Notes: generated by a model not told the origin, from the sequence alone. A stretch of DNA of 64,000 nt from Bathymodiolus brooksi (GCA_963680875.1 OY804588.1:63998397-64062396); one strand, 5' to 3'. Shown: positions 44,892-55,574, counted from the stretch's first letter. Translations and numbers: made by a program.

Positions 44892-46911
44892 CACTCCGGA
44901 AATACATGGTATCAAACTACCCGACTGTGAGGGGCAGCCCGTAAAGGAAGCAAAAATATGCATGTTTGCAGACGACACGCAACTCTTAAACAAAAACGAA
45001 GAATCTGTTGAACAATCCTTTTTAATTCTTTCGAAATTTGAAAAGGCATCCGGCTCTAAGATAAATTATGAAAAAACAAAAGGATTATTTATTGGTAGAT
45101 TAAGGGGGAAACGACCCAGATTAACTAACATATCATGGATTTCAGACAATATAAAGACTTTAGGTGTTTTTCACGGGTACAATATAGACACTGATGACAT
45201 TTGGAAAAAAATTATAAATAAAATGAAAAGCTGCACTCAGGTTTGGAAAACCAGAAATTTAACCTTTAAGGGAAAAACTTTAATCGTAAAAAATTTTCTG
45301 TTAGCTCAAATGGGATTTGAAACTGAAATGAGGGGGATACCAGAGAAATATAAAAAAGAGGTGAATGATTTGATTTGGAAATTTCTTTGGGACAATAAAC
45401 CAAACCAAATAGAAAGAAACGTATGTTGCTTAAATATTAATGAAGGGGGGGTGGGAATGATTAACATAGACAATTTTGTCAAAAGTAAACAGATAAAATT
45501 TATATACAAAATAATCAACAGTGAGATGGACTCATGGAATGCGATAGGTAAACACTGGTTACAGAAATACGATAAAAGATTTGGAGTTGATTTTTTTCTT
45601 TGTAAATGCTCCGATATTAAAGGTTTAGATATTGCATCCATTCCAAAATACTATCAAGACCCTATACAAGCATGGAACAATTTTTTGGGGTCATGTTCTA
45701 CGGAGTCTAAAAATGACATTTTAGATAAAAACATATTTGGTAACTCTGAGATCAAATTTAATAGAAATCCACTTTTTTTTCAATCGTTTTTGAGAAATAA
45801 TATATTTAAAATAAACGATATATGGGATAAAAACAATAATACCTTTGTTGATAATCAGACTATATTTAATAGACTGGATGATAAAAGGAACTGGATATCA
45901 GAATGGGCAAAAAAAAAAAAATCAATACCAGAAAATTTTATTAAGAAATTAAAATTCGATGATAACGAAAAGATAAAAAAATCATTAGGTTTAAAAATAG
46001 ATAGTAATTTGAATATTAGAAATCATAATAATAAAATCATTGTTCCAAAAGAGCTGACACTAAAGAATATCCAGAAAGAAATACGTAAACCAATTACGCC
46101 AAAATGTCAATTCAAATGGGATACAATTTATGAAAAGAAATTTAACTGGATATCAATTTGGTATATACTGAACAAGATTAAATGTAAACAAAGCATTATC
46201 CAGTTCCAATGGAAATGTTTGCATAACATTGTCTATTCAGAATATAGATTACAAAAAATGGGAAAATCAGATGGTCAATGTCATTTTTGTAAAAATGAAA
46301 TAGAGTCCCTTATGCATTTGTTTTACAGGTGTCATAAAATTAAACATGTCTTAGATGAATTAAAACACATTTTTAATAGCAATTTTGAAAAAAATATAGT
46401 ACTTGTTGAGGAAAACTTAATCATTGGGGTGTATGAGGGAGAAATAACTGAAAATCTACTTTTAATGAATTTAGTAATTTGTATATTAAAATGGGTAATT
46501 TGGAAAACAAGAAATTATATAAAATATAATAAAAGTACTTACAGGGAAGCAATAGTTATCACAAATCTCAAAAATGAACTCAGAAGTAATATACAAATGA
46601 TGATTAAGAACCCAGAAGTTCGAAACTTATATAATATTAGGAAATTACAGCTATTATTGGATACATTATGAATTTAGTTGTATTAATAATTCCTTTCATT
46701 GTTTACTGTGTAAAAATGTATGTTTATAAATTGGATATGAGAGATAAGATATGATTTATTTGCTTATGGTATTGTATTCTTACTACAACTGTACCAGTAT
46801 TTATTTATTTAATTATATTGTTCATTGTAAATATCTGTAAACCTTTGAGGTTTCCTGGCACCCAGAGGTAAATTGTTCACAGGTGTAATATAGATATAAT
46901 AAAAAAAAAAA
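44892..46911 (+). mobile_element. 5'-truncated LINE insertion with 17-bp target duplication
   Basis: Starts within the reverse transcriptase domain and ends in an A-rich tail (46900-46911). AAAAACAGGGGCAGAAA occurs just before (44875-44891) and just after (46912-46928). The A-tail and target duplication are signatures of target-primed reverse transcription. Confidence 0.85.
44893..46671 (+). CDS. LINE ORF2 C-terminal part: end of reverse transcriptase plus zinc-binding tail
   Basis: The open frame is uninterrupted for about 590 codons. It enters at EIHGIKLPD, reaches CMFADDTQLL (the F/YADD catalytic aspartates), then SGSKINYEKTKG, LGVFHGYNID, FKGKTLIVKNFLLAQM, and WKFLWDNKPNQIERNVCCLN (thumb region of L1/Tx1-like LINEs). 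Near the C terminus LHNIVYSEYRLQKMG and CHFCKNEIESLMHLFYRCHK (C-x2-C...H...C) form the zf-RVT tail. Endonuclease and palm motifs before FADD are absent through 5' truncation. The long intact frame implies a recent insertion. The first 22 codons from ATG 44827 belong to the palindrome, not the LINE. Confidence 0.85.
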   Translation, partial: TPEIHGIKLPDCEGQPVKEAKICMFADDTQLLNKNEESVEQSFLILSKFEKASGSKINYEKTKGLFIGRLRGKRPRLTNISWISDNIKTLGVFHGYNIDTDDIWKKIINKMKSCTQVWKTRNLTFKGKTLIVKNFLLAQMGFETEMRGIPEKYKKEVNDLIWKFLWDNKPNQIERNVCCLNINEGGVGMINIDNFVKSKQIKFIYKIINSEMDSWNAIGKHWLQKYDKRFGVDFFLCKCSDIKGLDIASIPKYYQDPIQAWNNFLGSCSTESKNDILDKNIFGNSEIKFNRNPLFFQSFLRNNIFKINDIWDKNNNTFVDNQTIFNRLDDKRNWISEWAKKKKSIPENFIKKLKFDDNEKIKKSLGLKIDSNLNIRNHNNKIIVPKELTLKNIQKEIRKPITPKCQFKWDTIYEKKFNWISIWYILNKIKCKQSIIQFQWKCLHNIVYSEYRLQKMGKSDGQCHFCKNEIESLMHLFYRCHKIKHVLDELKHIFNSNFEKNIVLVEENLIIGVYEGEITENLLLMNLVICILKWVIWKTRNYIKYNKSTYREAIVITNLKNELRSNIQMMIKNPEVRNLYNIRKLQLLLDTL

Positions 46912-46988
46912 AAAAACAGGGGCAGAAAGATGCGTTTATTAGGAATGGATACATGTCCTAGTTTGAATGACGTAATGGAAATAAGGTG

Positions 46989-47283
46989 ACGCCACTTGAT
47001 ATTTAAGTTGAAACACATACATTTATAATTATAGCATAGATGTAAAAAGTCACCGAGAGGCTCACAAGATCCCGAATTATTCACCTGGGTTAAGTTCATG
47101 GGAAATTATCAGAAATTTCAAATAGTATCATTTCTGCATGATCTGACAGGTAACATCTCTGCCAAATTTAATTTAATTCATTCTCTTTAGTGCCTCTACG
47201 AAAGATGATAATGAATTTCCCATAAAGCTATAATGTAAACTTTGACCGTAGCTGGTTGTCATTCTTTACCAAAACTAGCATTG
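46989..47283. other. Non-coding stretch
   Basis: No frame or repeat recognised apart from the end of the palindrome. Confidence 0.4.
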
Positions 47284-47493
47284 GGGCCGTCGTGATCGCA
47301 TGGTATTTGGATATGTAACTACCTATGCAACCAATGCCTATCACCACTAACGTTCGAATCCCGTTCAGGTATTATGTGATAAAGTTTGTCAGTGACTTGC
47401 GGCAGGTCGGTGGTTTTCTCCTTCAGTAAAACTGACCACCACGATATCAACTGAAATATTGTTGGAAGTGGCGTTAAATACCATAACACCCTC
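47284..47493 (+). mobile_element. tRNA-derived SINE with short internal deletion
   Basis: GGGGCCGTCGTGATCGCATG head, ACGTTCGAATCCCG box B followed at once by GTATTATGTGATAAAG: the usual GAGGTGTAC..CATACAAC part is missing. Core CTGACCACCACGATATCAAC. Confidence 0.8.
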
Positions 47494-47795
47494 AATAAAC
47501 TATTTACTTGTGCGCACGACTTTGCTACCCACAATATTTTTCGGTATGACTTTGTTTCTTAATTTTTTCCAGATATAACCAAATATATTTTCATACCTCC
47601 GTGTTTGTTTCCGTAGAAGAATAATCAGGACCTACTCATTAATAGATACATGTATTACAAAATGCATCTAAAACCCTTAGGATGTTGTTGAGAAAAAAAT
47701 CTTCAAATAGTGACCATCAAAATATCCGAAGTCATGTGACTGCTGTGCCACACCTCGTTAGGAACATTTCTGCCAAATATGGTTAACGTATGTTC

Positions 47796-48000
47796 CATGT
47801 TTCCTATGGAGTTTCTATGTAAATCGTGACCTCTAATGTCGGTCATTTCCGATCGACATCAAAGTACCAACATTGATGATAGGAACATAAATATCAAGTT
47901 TCATTTCACTCACTCAATGGTCCCCCCCCCCAGATTGATCAACACGAACAACCCTTTCATCGTTCATGTTCGTTGACGAATCAACAAAAACTACCATCAT
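47796..48000 (+). repeat. 205-bp direct repeat 1 upstream of Penelope-type RT
   Basis: CATGTTTCCTATGGAGTTTC to CAAAAACTACCATCAT. Repeated at 48748-48952 with roughly eight differences and equal length, including the start of the RT frame (TLSSFMFVDESTKTT). Confidence 0.85.
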
Positions 48001-48747
48001 ATGTATTTTTGCTTAATCCAACTATATCATGGCGAGAACAAGTTAGTTTTCAGTGAGGGGATGATGATGTCCGCTTTGTTCTAGACCAACACGCTTAGTT
48101 GGATTTTTACAGTGCTAGCTCACTGATGCAACAATCCGCGGATAGAAATGCGGTTTATACCTGATTATGACAGTGATGAAAGTCAATATTACAGAAAAGT
48201 ATGTGATAATGTGTATGAAGTGCTATCAATGAACCAACTGTAACTAAAGTTTAAACAGTGATGATCAACAACTACATCTAATTTAATCTCAAACAATTGA
48301 TGGTGATTTACGCCACTTTCAACAATGTTTCAGTTATATCGTTCAAATTCTTGAACAGAACACAATATGTTTATTACTAAAATAAATTTTATATTGGATG
48401 ATATTCATGGTTAATCCATCAAAGTCATATTCTGTCCAAGATAATATTGTAAAAGACAGATTAGGTTTTTTTTGGAAAACGTAATTTTTTTTTAAATGTC
48501 TTCAGTATTAGGATTTGTCTTATTTTTTTACAAAAAATAGCGATTCTGTGATATTTGCATACTTTTTATTTGCTTTCAGTACTTTGTCATATGTTATTGT
48601 TTGTATTAAAAATATCTGTAATTATGTGCTTAATTTAAGTCATTTGAAGTAATATGTTGAAGTTTTATATCATATGATTGAATGGGAGGGGGGGGGGGGG
48701 GGGGGGTGGATATTATATTTCTGTTCAGTGGTTCTAAAGCAGATGAA
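48001..48747. other. Spacer between the 205-bp direct repeats
   Basis: Includes a minus-oriented repeat (48010-48140) akin to 25185-25310 and a G run at 48684-48706. Non-coding. Confidence 0.5.
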
Positions 48748-48952
48748 CATGTTTCCCATAGAGTTTCTATGTAAATCGTGACCTCTACTGTCGGTCATTT
48801 CAGATCGACATCAAAGTACCAACATTGATGATAGGAACATAGATATCAAGTTTCAGTTCACTCTCACAATGGTCCCCCCCCCCAGATTGATCAACAAGAA
48901 AAACCCTTTCATCGTTCATGTTTGTTGACGAATCAACAAAAACTACCATCAG
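48748..48952 (+). repeat. 205-bp direct repeat 2
   Basis: Second copy of 47796-48000. Here the RT frame continues past the repeat. Direct (pseudo-LTR-like) repeats are typical of Penelope-like elements. Confidence 0.85.
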
Positions 48953-49661
48953 ACTACCATCAAACAAAATTCAAAAAGGTAAAACATGCTACTCCGAGGA
49001 ACAAGTGATCAGTATGCTGGAGTTCCTCATCGATAACATGTTTGTCTCCTTTGGAGGGACACTGTTTCAGCAGGTCGTCGGCATACCAATGGGTACGAAT
49101 TGTGCCCCTCTTCTAACCGATTTATTTTCATACTCATATGAATCGGAGTTTCTTCAACAGCTTGTAAAAGATAAGAAGATTCATGAGGCTAAAGCGTTTA
49201 ATTTCACATACAGGTATATTGATGACGTTTTATCTATCAATAATTCTAGATTTGCAGAATTTCTTCCATTGATATATATCTCCAGAGCTGTAAGTAATAG
49301 AGAACTCAGATACAGCTTCGTCCGCATCATTTTTGGACATACACCTCGAATGTGATGACAGTGGTAAACTCAGTACTAAAATTTATGATAAACGGGACGA
49401 CTTCAATTTTAAAATCATAATTTTCCAAATATGTGCAGCAATATACCAGCTTCTCCTGCATATGGTGTTTACATCTCGCAATTGATTCGCTATGCAAGGG
49501 CCAGTAGCAATTATTCTGATTTCCTGAAACGTCATCTTCATCTGAGAAACAGGCTACTGGACCAGGGCTATACAAAGATTCGCCTTATTCGATTTCTTAG
49601 AAAGTTTACATTCCGATACCAAGATTTGTCGAAATATATTTCGTCTCTGCAGAGACGATAA
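48889..49661 (+). pseudogene. Penelope-type reverse transcriptase fragment, frameshifted
   Basis: First frame: SSFMFVDESTKTTIRLPSNK, MLEFLIDNMFVSFGGTLFQQ, VVGIPMGTNCAPLLTDLFSY, then FTYRYIDDVLSINNSRF with the catalytic YIDD. After about 49275 the frame is lost (a stop at 49353). The continuation in another frame is LECDDSGKLSTKIYDKRDDF, then (from 49431) CSNIPASPAYGVYISQLIRY, ARASSNYSDFLKRHLHLRNR and LRKFTFRYQDLSKYISSLQR, stop TAA. The GIPMGTNCAPLL / YRYIDD / YDKRDDF / SNIP..PAYGVYISQLIRYAR series marks a reverse-transcriptase family common in invertebrates that I place near Penelope-like elements; this placement is moderately certain. Upstream domains are missing. Confidence 0.75.
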
Positions 49662-49920
49662 TAAACGATGCATTTTCATATAGTGAAAATGTATAAAGAT
49701 AAGGAAGTCAACAAAATGTCAAAAATATTTGTTTATCAATGTGTGACGTAAAAGTGTCTTTGACATTAACTTCACTGAATTTGGTACTGCTTTGACAACT
49801 ATTTTACCTATTTTGTTCCTGTATTGTTATTAATACTGTTATAGTGACAGCCGGAACCTTTGAACCGTAATGAAAGCGGGAGGTTTGGCGCTTTAAATCT
49901 GATTCAACCCACATTTCTTT
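49662..49920 (+). mobile_element. 3' flank of the RT element
   Basis: Ends with CAGCCGGAACCTTTGAACCG and AAAGCGGGAGGTTTGGCGCT, the inverse of 29237-29317. Shared tails at two distant sites support this as the element's own 3' region. Confidence 0.5.
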
Positions 49921-51070
49921 GACTTTGACTAATGGACATGCGAAGGACTCCAAGTAATGGCTATATCTTAAATGCCAATATTCGGGGAACTAATACTCTG
50001 TATGCTAGTAGGAAGGAAGTATACCATTGGCAATAAGTATTTCCTTGCTAAATGGGGGTGTGTACTTTATGTGATGAATGTGTTTTTTTTAATCAATATA
50101 ACAATCTGTAGAATTTGTTTAGATAGTATCTAACTGTTAGAAAACCCCGGTGGTGGTCATATTAGTCTTAGTCCAGTCAACCCATGATAAAAATATCCGA
50201 ACCTTGAACAAATTGCAACAGAATTTCTAAGAGATGTTTTAGCAACTTTACTACATCCCCTTTGATAGAAAAAAAAGTCGCCATGGATATATTGAGGATT
50301 AAGGACATTTTTTAGACTTTATAACTTGGTATATATTTACCCTTTAAAGGGAGATAACTTCTTCAGTTCTGTCGTACAAATTTGTATATTAAAATAATAT
50401 TGACATCTATTTTAAAGCATATTTTCAGAAACAAATACCAAATATGGTTTTATTTTAAATATCATACTTGATCAAAATTACTATATGATGATACACATTG
50501 CAACGTGCAGTTACCATGACATCAAGGAGAAACCGCTAAACTACGGTCATGCGTTTTCACCTTTAAAATTTCATATTTTTATCATTTCCTCTTCATTGGC
50601 TCGGCCGTTTGATTTTTAAAGTAAATCAAATTATGTATGGGAGGTCCTCTATAAAGATTTCTCTTTTTGTTTGTCTACGACACTACAAAATTTCCCCTAT
50701 GCACTTTCCGGTCCACTCCTACGACTCTCTAGTGAACAATGTATTAAATACAAAAATCACAATAAAAAAAATTCTGCTGATGTTTGCATCGGTTATTAAC
50801 AAAAATATTATAACCTCTCATTTGAAACGTAAAACAAAATGACTGCCACGGTAGTCGTGGTGGATTTTTTGTTGGGACAACATAACCCAGACATTGCAAG
50901 GCGAAATAATGGCGTGCTGGCATAGTCAACGTCCGTGAAATTATGACAAACATTATAAGCCTGGGGCGGTTTAGCAAAGCTATCATAAGACTGATTGATT
51001 GATTATTGCTTGACGTCCATCAGTACAGTTTTTCAGCTATATTCAGGCTGAAAACAAGTTCAATATATAG
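49921..51070. other. Stretch without supported genes
   Basis: Short frames only. AAAGGGAGATAACTT at 50345 repeats the motif seen near 7100 and 10118. CGGTAGTCGTGGTGG-type sequence near 50850 is unassigned. Confidence 0.4.
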
Positions 51071-51300
51071 GGAACGTCGTGGTTGTGATCACATGGTAGT
51101 TGGATTTACAACTATCTGTGTAAGCAGTGCCTATCATCACTAAAATTGTGAGTTCTAATCCCGCTCATGCGAGGTACACTCGATACAACATTATGTGATA
51201 AAGTTTGTCAATGACTTGCGATGGGTCTGTGGTTTTCTCCGGATACTCCGGTTTCCTTCACCAATAAAACTGACCGCCATAATATAACTTAGCTGCGGAA
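51071..51300 (+). mobile_element. tRNA-derived SINE, 3' truncated
   Basis: GAACGTCGTGGTTGTGATCA head, TGTGAGTTCTAATCCCGCTC box B, TATGTGATAAAGTTTGTCAA body, ending within TAAAACTGACCGCCATAATA; the final GTTAAACACC block is lost. Confidence 0.75.
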
Positions 51301-51601
51301 CCGTAACCCTTATGGTCCTTGGCCAGTTTTCTGATATTTGCGGATCATAGGCCTACGGATTTCACCCTATCAAAAACTTTCGAAACTGCCCGGTGAAAAT
51401 TTTGCGCCACTTTTTTGCAAATTTGTGTCATGAAATCGGGTGCGATAACGATCAAACATATATATTTCGTTTTGTTAAATATTTATCTGTTGCAATTTGT
51501 TCGGGATTTTTAGCAAATTGACTGGACTATATGGGTTACCTTTAATTACAAGAAAGCAGTCAGATTCAAAATCATTCTAAATAAATTAAATTGTTACTAT
51601 T

Positions 51602-51703
51602 GGGCTTTCGGACTATCGGACCTTCGGACTATTGGGCCTTCGGACTATTGGGCCTTTGGACTATCGGGCCTTCGGACTATTGGGGTTTCGGACTATTGGA
51701 CCG
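51602..51703 (+). repeat. 16-bp minisatellite, six units
   Basis: Units of GGGCCTTCGGACTATT with few changes. The open frame across it (GLLGLWTIGPSDYW) is a by-product. Confidence 0.9.
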
Positions 51704-51791
51704 ACACCAGATTGACCTGTTGCCTAATGGTGAGGGCCTGTATAAGTGCGGTCAGCTATATTTATACAGGACCAACCATTATATATATAAT

Positions 51792-51890
51792 GGATGTGGC
51801 CGAGTGGTCTAGGGCGCTGGACGTAAGGCTAAGCGAATGGTGCTGCAGTGTATCAATGGTATGGGTTCAAATCCCGTCGAGGGAAGAGCA
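51792..51890 (+). mobile_element. tRNA-Leu/Ser-like SINE head or tRNA pseudogene
   Basis: GGATGTGGCCGAGTGGTCTA (box A region) and ATGGGTTCAAATCCCGT (box B) are spaced as in a long-variable-arm tRNA. The 3' side reads CGAGGGA, not the CACATCC needed to close the acceptor stem, so it is not a working tRNA. Flanked by TATATATA tracts at a site that is empty in unit 1 (about 25465-25485). Confidence 0.55.
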
Positions 51891-52125
51891 AAAATTTGAC
51901 AGCTCTAAAATCTAATTCCAACACTGTTTGGTTTAATTTTCAGACGTATATATATAATATTATGCTTAACGAAAGTAGTGATTTTGTAATCCAGATACCG
52001 TTTTGTTAAGAATGTCTTATGACTTCATATTAAAATGGTTCAGTCAAGCCTGTTTGCGATTTGTTTAATATACCCATTGACTAACACATCAGAAGTTCAG
52101 ATCAGACTAAAACTTATCAGATGTT

Positions 52126-52385
52126 ACGGGGCCGTCATGGTCATGATGGTATGGTTTACAAAAGCATGTGCAATTAGTGCCTATCACCACTAAAGTTGTG
52201 AGTTCGAATCATGGCAAGGTGTAATCCATACAACATTATGTGATAAACTTTGTCAGTGGTTTGCGGTAGGTCTATGATTTTCTATTGGGTACTCCGGTTT
52301 CCTCCACCAGTAAAACTGACCGTAACGATAAAACTGAACTACTATTAAAAATGGCATTCAACACGATAACCCTAACACTAACCCT
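52126..52385 (+). mobile_element. tRNA-derived SINE (unit 2, first)
   Basis: ACGGGGCCGTCATGGTCATG head, GTGAGTTCGAATCATGG box B, ATGTGATAAACTTTGTCAGT body, GTACTCCGGTTTCCTCCACC core. Orthologous to 25601-25855. Confidence 0.8.
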
Positions 52386-52549
52386 ATCATATGATACCTT
52401 GTTATCAAAATACAAACAATTAGCAGTATTGTTTTAGTGTGAGAAAGTGATTTTCCTCATGGAGTAAATAGTTTGGGTAACTTACATACCAACCACAATA
52501 AATAAATGAATGATATGACATGTAAGAAGATTTTGGAGATACCAAATGA

Positions 52550-52770
52550 GTAATCAGAATCTGTAAATCGAAAAAGGACAGACAAAACAATGGCCAAATG
52601 AAAAAGGACAAAAGAACAAACAACGATCTACAAAACACTACACATAAAACTAAAGATCAAGGAACACGAACCCCACTAAAGATTGGGGGTGAGCACAGGT
52701 GTTCCGGATGGGTAAGCAGTTCCCGCTCTGCTAGTGGCGCCCGTCGTGTTACAAATCCCATGATAAGTAA
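52550..52770. repeat. Dispersed repeat copy (unit 2)
   Basis: TCTGTAAATCGAAAAAGGAC, AATGGCCAAATGAAAAAGGA, CGATCTACAAAACACTACAC, GGGGGTGAGCACAGGTGTTC. Single copy where unit 1 has two (26030-26530). Confidence 0.65.
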
Positions 52771-53135
52771 CAGTTGCAGTTGTCATGGTCCGGTTTATAT
52801 GGTGGTTAGATTTACATTTATTTATGTACCGGTAATAACTGTAAACTACCTCTAATGTGTACGAGTGCGATGCCTACCTGTGGTGGGATGGACTATCTAC
52901 AATTATATATAAGTTTGTCAGTTATTTCCGGCACCAAATTATCAAAATAAATAGCCAATAATATTGTATGCGATTGCCATAGTTATTCACCTACCGGTAA
53001 GCTATGAATGGTATTCCCTTCCCGCAATTTTAAGCTTCATGGGCATAATGTATTATCCTCTATCACCTGCGGAATGTTTTTTTTTTAATTGTAGCAATTG
53101 AAACATTCTTCCATATCCCATCCTAGACCAGGGGC

Positions 53136-53398
53136 CGTCGTGGTCATGATCGTATGGTAGTTGGATTTAAAACTACATATGTAATCAGTGACTATCACCA
53201 CTGATGTCGTGAGTTCGAATCCCACTCAGGGCGGGGGCGAGGTGTACAAAATATGTGATAAAGTTTGTCAGTGACTCGCGGCAGGTCGGTGGTTTTCTCC
53301 GTGTCCTCCGGTTTCCTCCACCAAAACAACTGACCGCCACGATATAGCTGACATATTGTTGAAAGTGGCATTAAAACACCATGAAATCCACCCTAGAC
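53136..53398 (+). mobile_element. tRNA-derived SINE (unit 2, second)
   Basis: GGGGCCGTCGTGGTCATGAT head, TCGTATGGTAGTTGGATTTA box A region, GTGAGTTCGAATCCCACTCA box B, complete core to GGCATTAAAACACCATGAAA. A good full-length example of the family. Orthologous to 26804-27058. Confidence 0.85.
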
Positions 53399-53575
53399 CA
53401 TCATTTACATATAATTTGTAGTCATTAATAAAGCTGAAATACTGATCACTGATGCTAAACATCAATCAATTAATCAATCATGATCCATTAGATTGGGCTA
53501 TATTACATGACAATTTATAAAAGACAAAACAGATCCTGCTTCATAATATGCATTTATTTGTTAATATGCAAAATT

Positions 53576-53823
53576 CTATTCTCTTCGAGCCATCATTGTT
53601 GTCGCTTTCAATGAGTAATGGGACCCTTTCCAATCATTCCAGTTGACCCCATCGTTAGACGACTTATGTTTTCCTTTCAGGTACAGGCCATTCAAGTTTG
53701 CATGGTGACAATTCTTATACCACCAACCACTTTTAAACTTCTTTGCACAATTAGAACTCCATATGTCGACGTCTTTATCTTTTGCAGAAAATGTTTGCCC
53801 ATTGTGAGATGCCATTGAATCTC
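53576..53823 (-). CDS. FReD gene copy 2, exon E (C-terminal), intact
   Basis: Minus strand, acceptor TATTTTCAG. Encodes [84 protein letters not shown]. Every FReD landmark is present: HNG..FSAKD.D.D (Ca2+-binding region), the Cys pair NCA...C-H, GWWY, NLNG.Y, W..WKG..YSLK.T.M..R. With exons B-D it completes a ~215-residue domain, the usual length. Expected product: secreted lectin-like FReD protein (ficolin / FREP-like), possibly in innate recognition; the role is inferred from the family. Confidence 0.85.
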
Positions 53824-53911
53824 CTGAAAATATAATAACACAACATGCTTTATTGTATCGTGTCTCTTTTGTGATTGTAATTGTGCATTAAGGAGAAGGG
53901 TTTTAGCTGTT

Positions 53912-54160
53912 CGACATCGCATGGTAGTTGGATTTATAACTACCTATGCAATCAGTGCCTATCACCACTAACGTTGTGAGCTCAAATCCCGTTCATGAGG
54001 GGCGTGCACGACATAACATTATGTGATGATGTTTGTCAGTGACTTGCGGAAGGTCGTTGCTTTTCTACGGGTACTCCGGTTTCCTTCACCAATAATACTG
54101 ACCGCCAAGATATAATTGAAATATTGTTGAAAGTGGCATTAAATACCTATTCCCTAGCCC
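53912..54160 (+). mobile_element. tRNA-derived SINE (unit 2, third)
   Basis: GACATCGCATGGTAGTTGGA, TGTGAGCTCAAATCCCGTTC, TATGTGATGATGTTTGTCAG, TACTCCGGTTTCCTTCACCA. Orthologous to 27590-27835. Confidence 0.8.
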
Positions 54161-54174
54161 TAAAAATAGTCAGA

Positions 54175-54350
54175 AATCAGAAAATACAATGGCCATAAAG
54201 AAAGATAGACAAACAGACAAACGATGATCTACACAACACTACATTAAAATATTAAGCAACACTAACCCTGCTAAAATTTGGAGTGGGGTGAACTCAGAAA
54301 GGTCAGCTGTTAATTCCACACTTGTGCCACATGTCTTGTTAATTAGGTTG
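54175..54350. repeat. Dispersed repeat copy (unit 2)
   Basis: AATACAATGGCCATAAAGAA, CAAACGATGATCTACACAAC, TGGGGTGAACTCAGAAAGGT. Counterpart of 27840-28030. Confidence 0.6.
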
Positions 54351-54560
54351 CCAGGGAAACGAATTTATATAAGTTTTCTAAAGCTTGTTTTCGAATCCCT
54401 TTAATTATATATATTATATCATATTGAAATTGATCTTATTGCACAACATTATTTATTAACTAATAAAATATGTTTAAGCTAATCAAGTTACAAATCCGAT
54501 GATTGGTGATAAGAAAAGTTTGAAGATGCCAGAAGGATAATCAGAAGCCTTAAATCGAAG

Positions 54561-54822
54561 GAGGGGATTATGGATTATGGTGTTTAACTCCACTTTCAAC
54601 AATTTTGAAGTTATATTGCGACGGTCAGTTTTATTGGTGGAGAAAACCAAAATACCCGAAATAACCACCGACCTGTGGCAAGACACTTATAAACTGTATC
54701 ACATACTGTTGTGTCGAGTACACCTCGGCATGAATGGGGTTCGAACTCACAACTTTAGTGGTGATAGGCACTGATTGCACAGGTAGTTGTAAATCCAACT
54801 ACCATACGATTACGACGGTCCC
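54561..54822 (-). mobile_element. tRNA-derived SINE with target duplication, unit 2 only
   Basis: Minus-strand SINE: head GGGACCGTCGTAATCGTATG, box B TGTGAGTTCGAACCCCATTC, core to AGTTAAACACCATAATCC with an ATAATCC-type tail. TAAATCGAAG is duplicated on both sides (54551-54560, 54823-54832). Unit 1 has an uninterrupted GTAAATCGAAGGACAATCAA at about 28316. Confidence 0.85.
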
Positions 54823-54832
54823 TAAATCGAAG

Positions 54833-55400
54833 AATAATCAATGAATGGCCAAAAGAAAAAAGACAAAACGACAAAAAAATGATGTACAAAACAGTAAACG
54901 GAAAATTAATGATTGAACAACATAATTGAACCCCACTAAGACATAATAAATGATAAATCATGTACGTGGAAAGAAGAACGGAATTGTGATTGTCACAAAC
55001 CAAACATATATGTAGTCATATGTGAAACAGATAAACCTTAGCCATTAACCACATCATGATGGTGATCGTAAAACTATCGAAGTGATGACTTCGACACTAG
55101 GAATCCCGATTCAATAGCTTTCTTGTTCACAATAACACTCACTGGATCAAGGAAATGCTGAGAGATAGCATAAACCTTGACATCAGATATTTTCATTCTG
55201 ATGTTGTTGGCATGCTGCTACATATAAATGGAAATCTTCTCTTACAGTTTATTACTGAACCGGCCCTGTAGCTCAGTGTATGAGGTAGATATAGCTATTT
55301 CGATATCGGTAGAATAGATATGATCAATATGGTCACTAAACTCTGAATAATTCAGTGATATGTATAATGGATCGTTAAACAAATGACAAATTAATTATTT
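54833..55400. other. Intronic stretch of FReD copy 2
   Basis: A partial dispersed repeat (54835-54950) and a GGCCCTGTAGCTCAGTGTATGAG-like string near 55262 (quoted in part: CCCTGTAGCTCAGTG) that resembles a tRNA 5' half without its 3' half. Confidence 0.4.
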
Positions 55401-55574
55401 AGCTCGCTTGGCCAAATGCCATGTGACCTTTTACCATCACTTGGCGACCGTTATCTGTCGTCCGTTGTCTGTTAGCTTGTCACATTTGATTCTTCTCATC
55501 TGAAACCGCTTGGCCAAATGAACAGAAACTTGACAGGAAACATCTATGGAAACACCTGTATAAAAAGTGCCCAT

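Larger units (their letters stand above)
44589..46988. repeat. Foldback palindrome (~150-bp arms) split by a LINE
   Basis: Left arm 44589 to about 44738; right arm about 44806-44891 continuing at 46929-46988 once the LINE is removed. Arms share CACCTTATTTCCATTACGTC, AAACTAGGACATGTATCCAT, CAGGGGCAGAAAGATGCG (as complement) and GATAGCTCAGTTCTCCAGAA. The central loop is about 68 bases. Confidence 0.8.

Noticed and set aside
51792..51890. Functional tRNA-Leu or tRNA-Ser gene
   Set aside because: A and B boxes are good but the acceptor stem does not pair (GGATGTG against CGAGGGA).
51591..51915. Frames over GLLGLWTIGPSDYW and the tRNA-like region
   Set aside because: The first is the 16-bp minisatellite, the second crosses a SINE head; no coding character.
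55258..55330. tRNA gene from CCCTGTAGCTCAGTG
   Set aside because: No matching box B or 3' acceptor arm within the expected distance.
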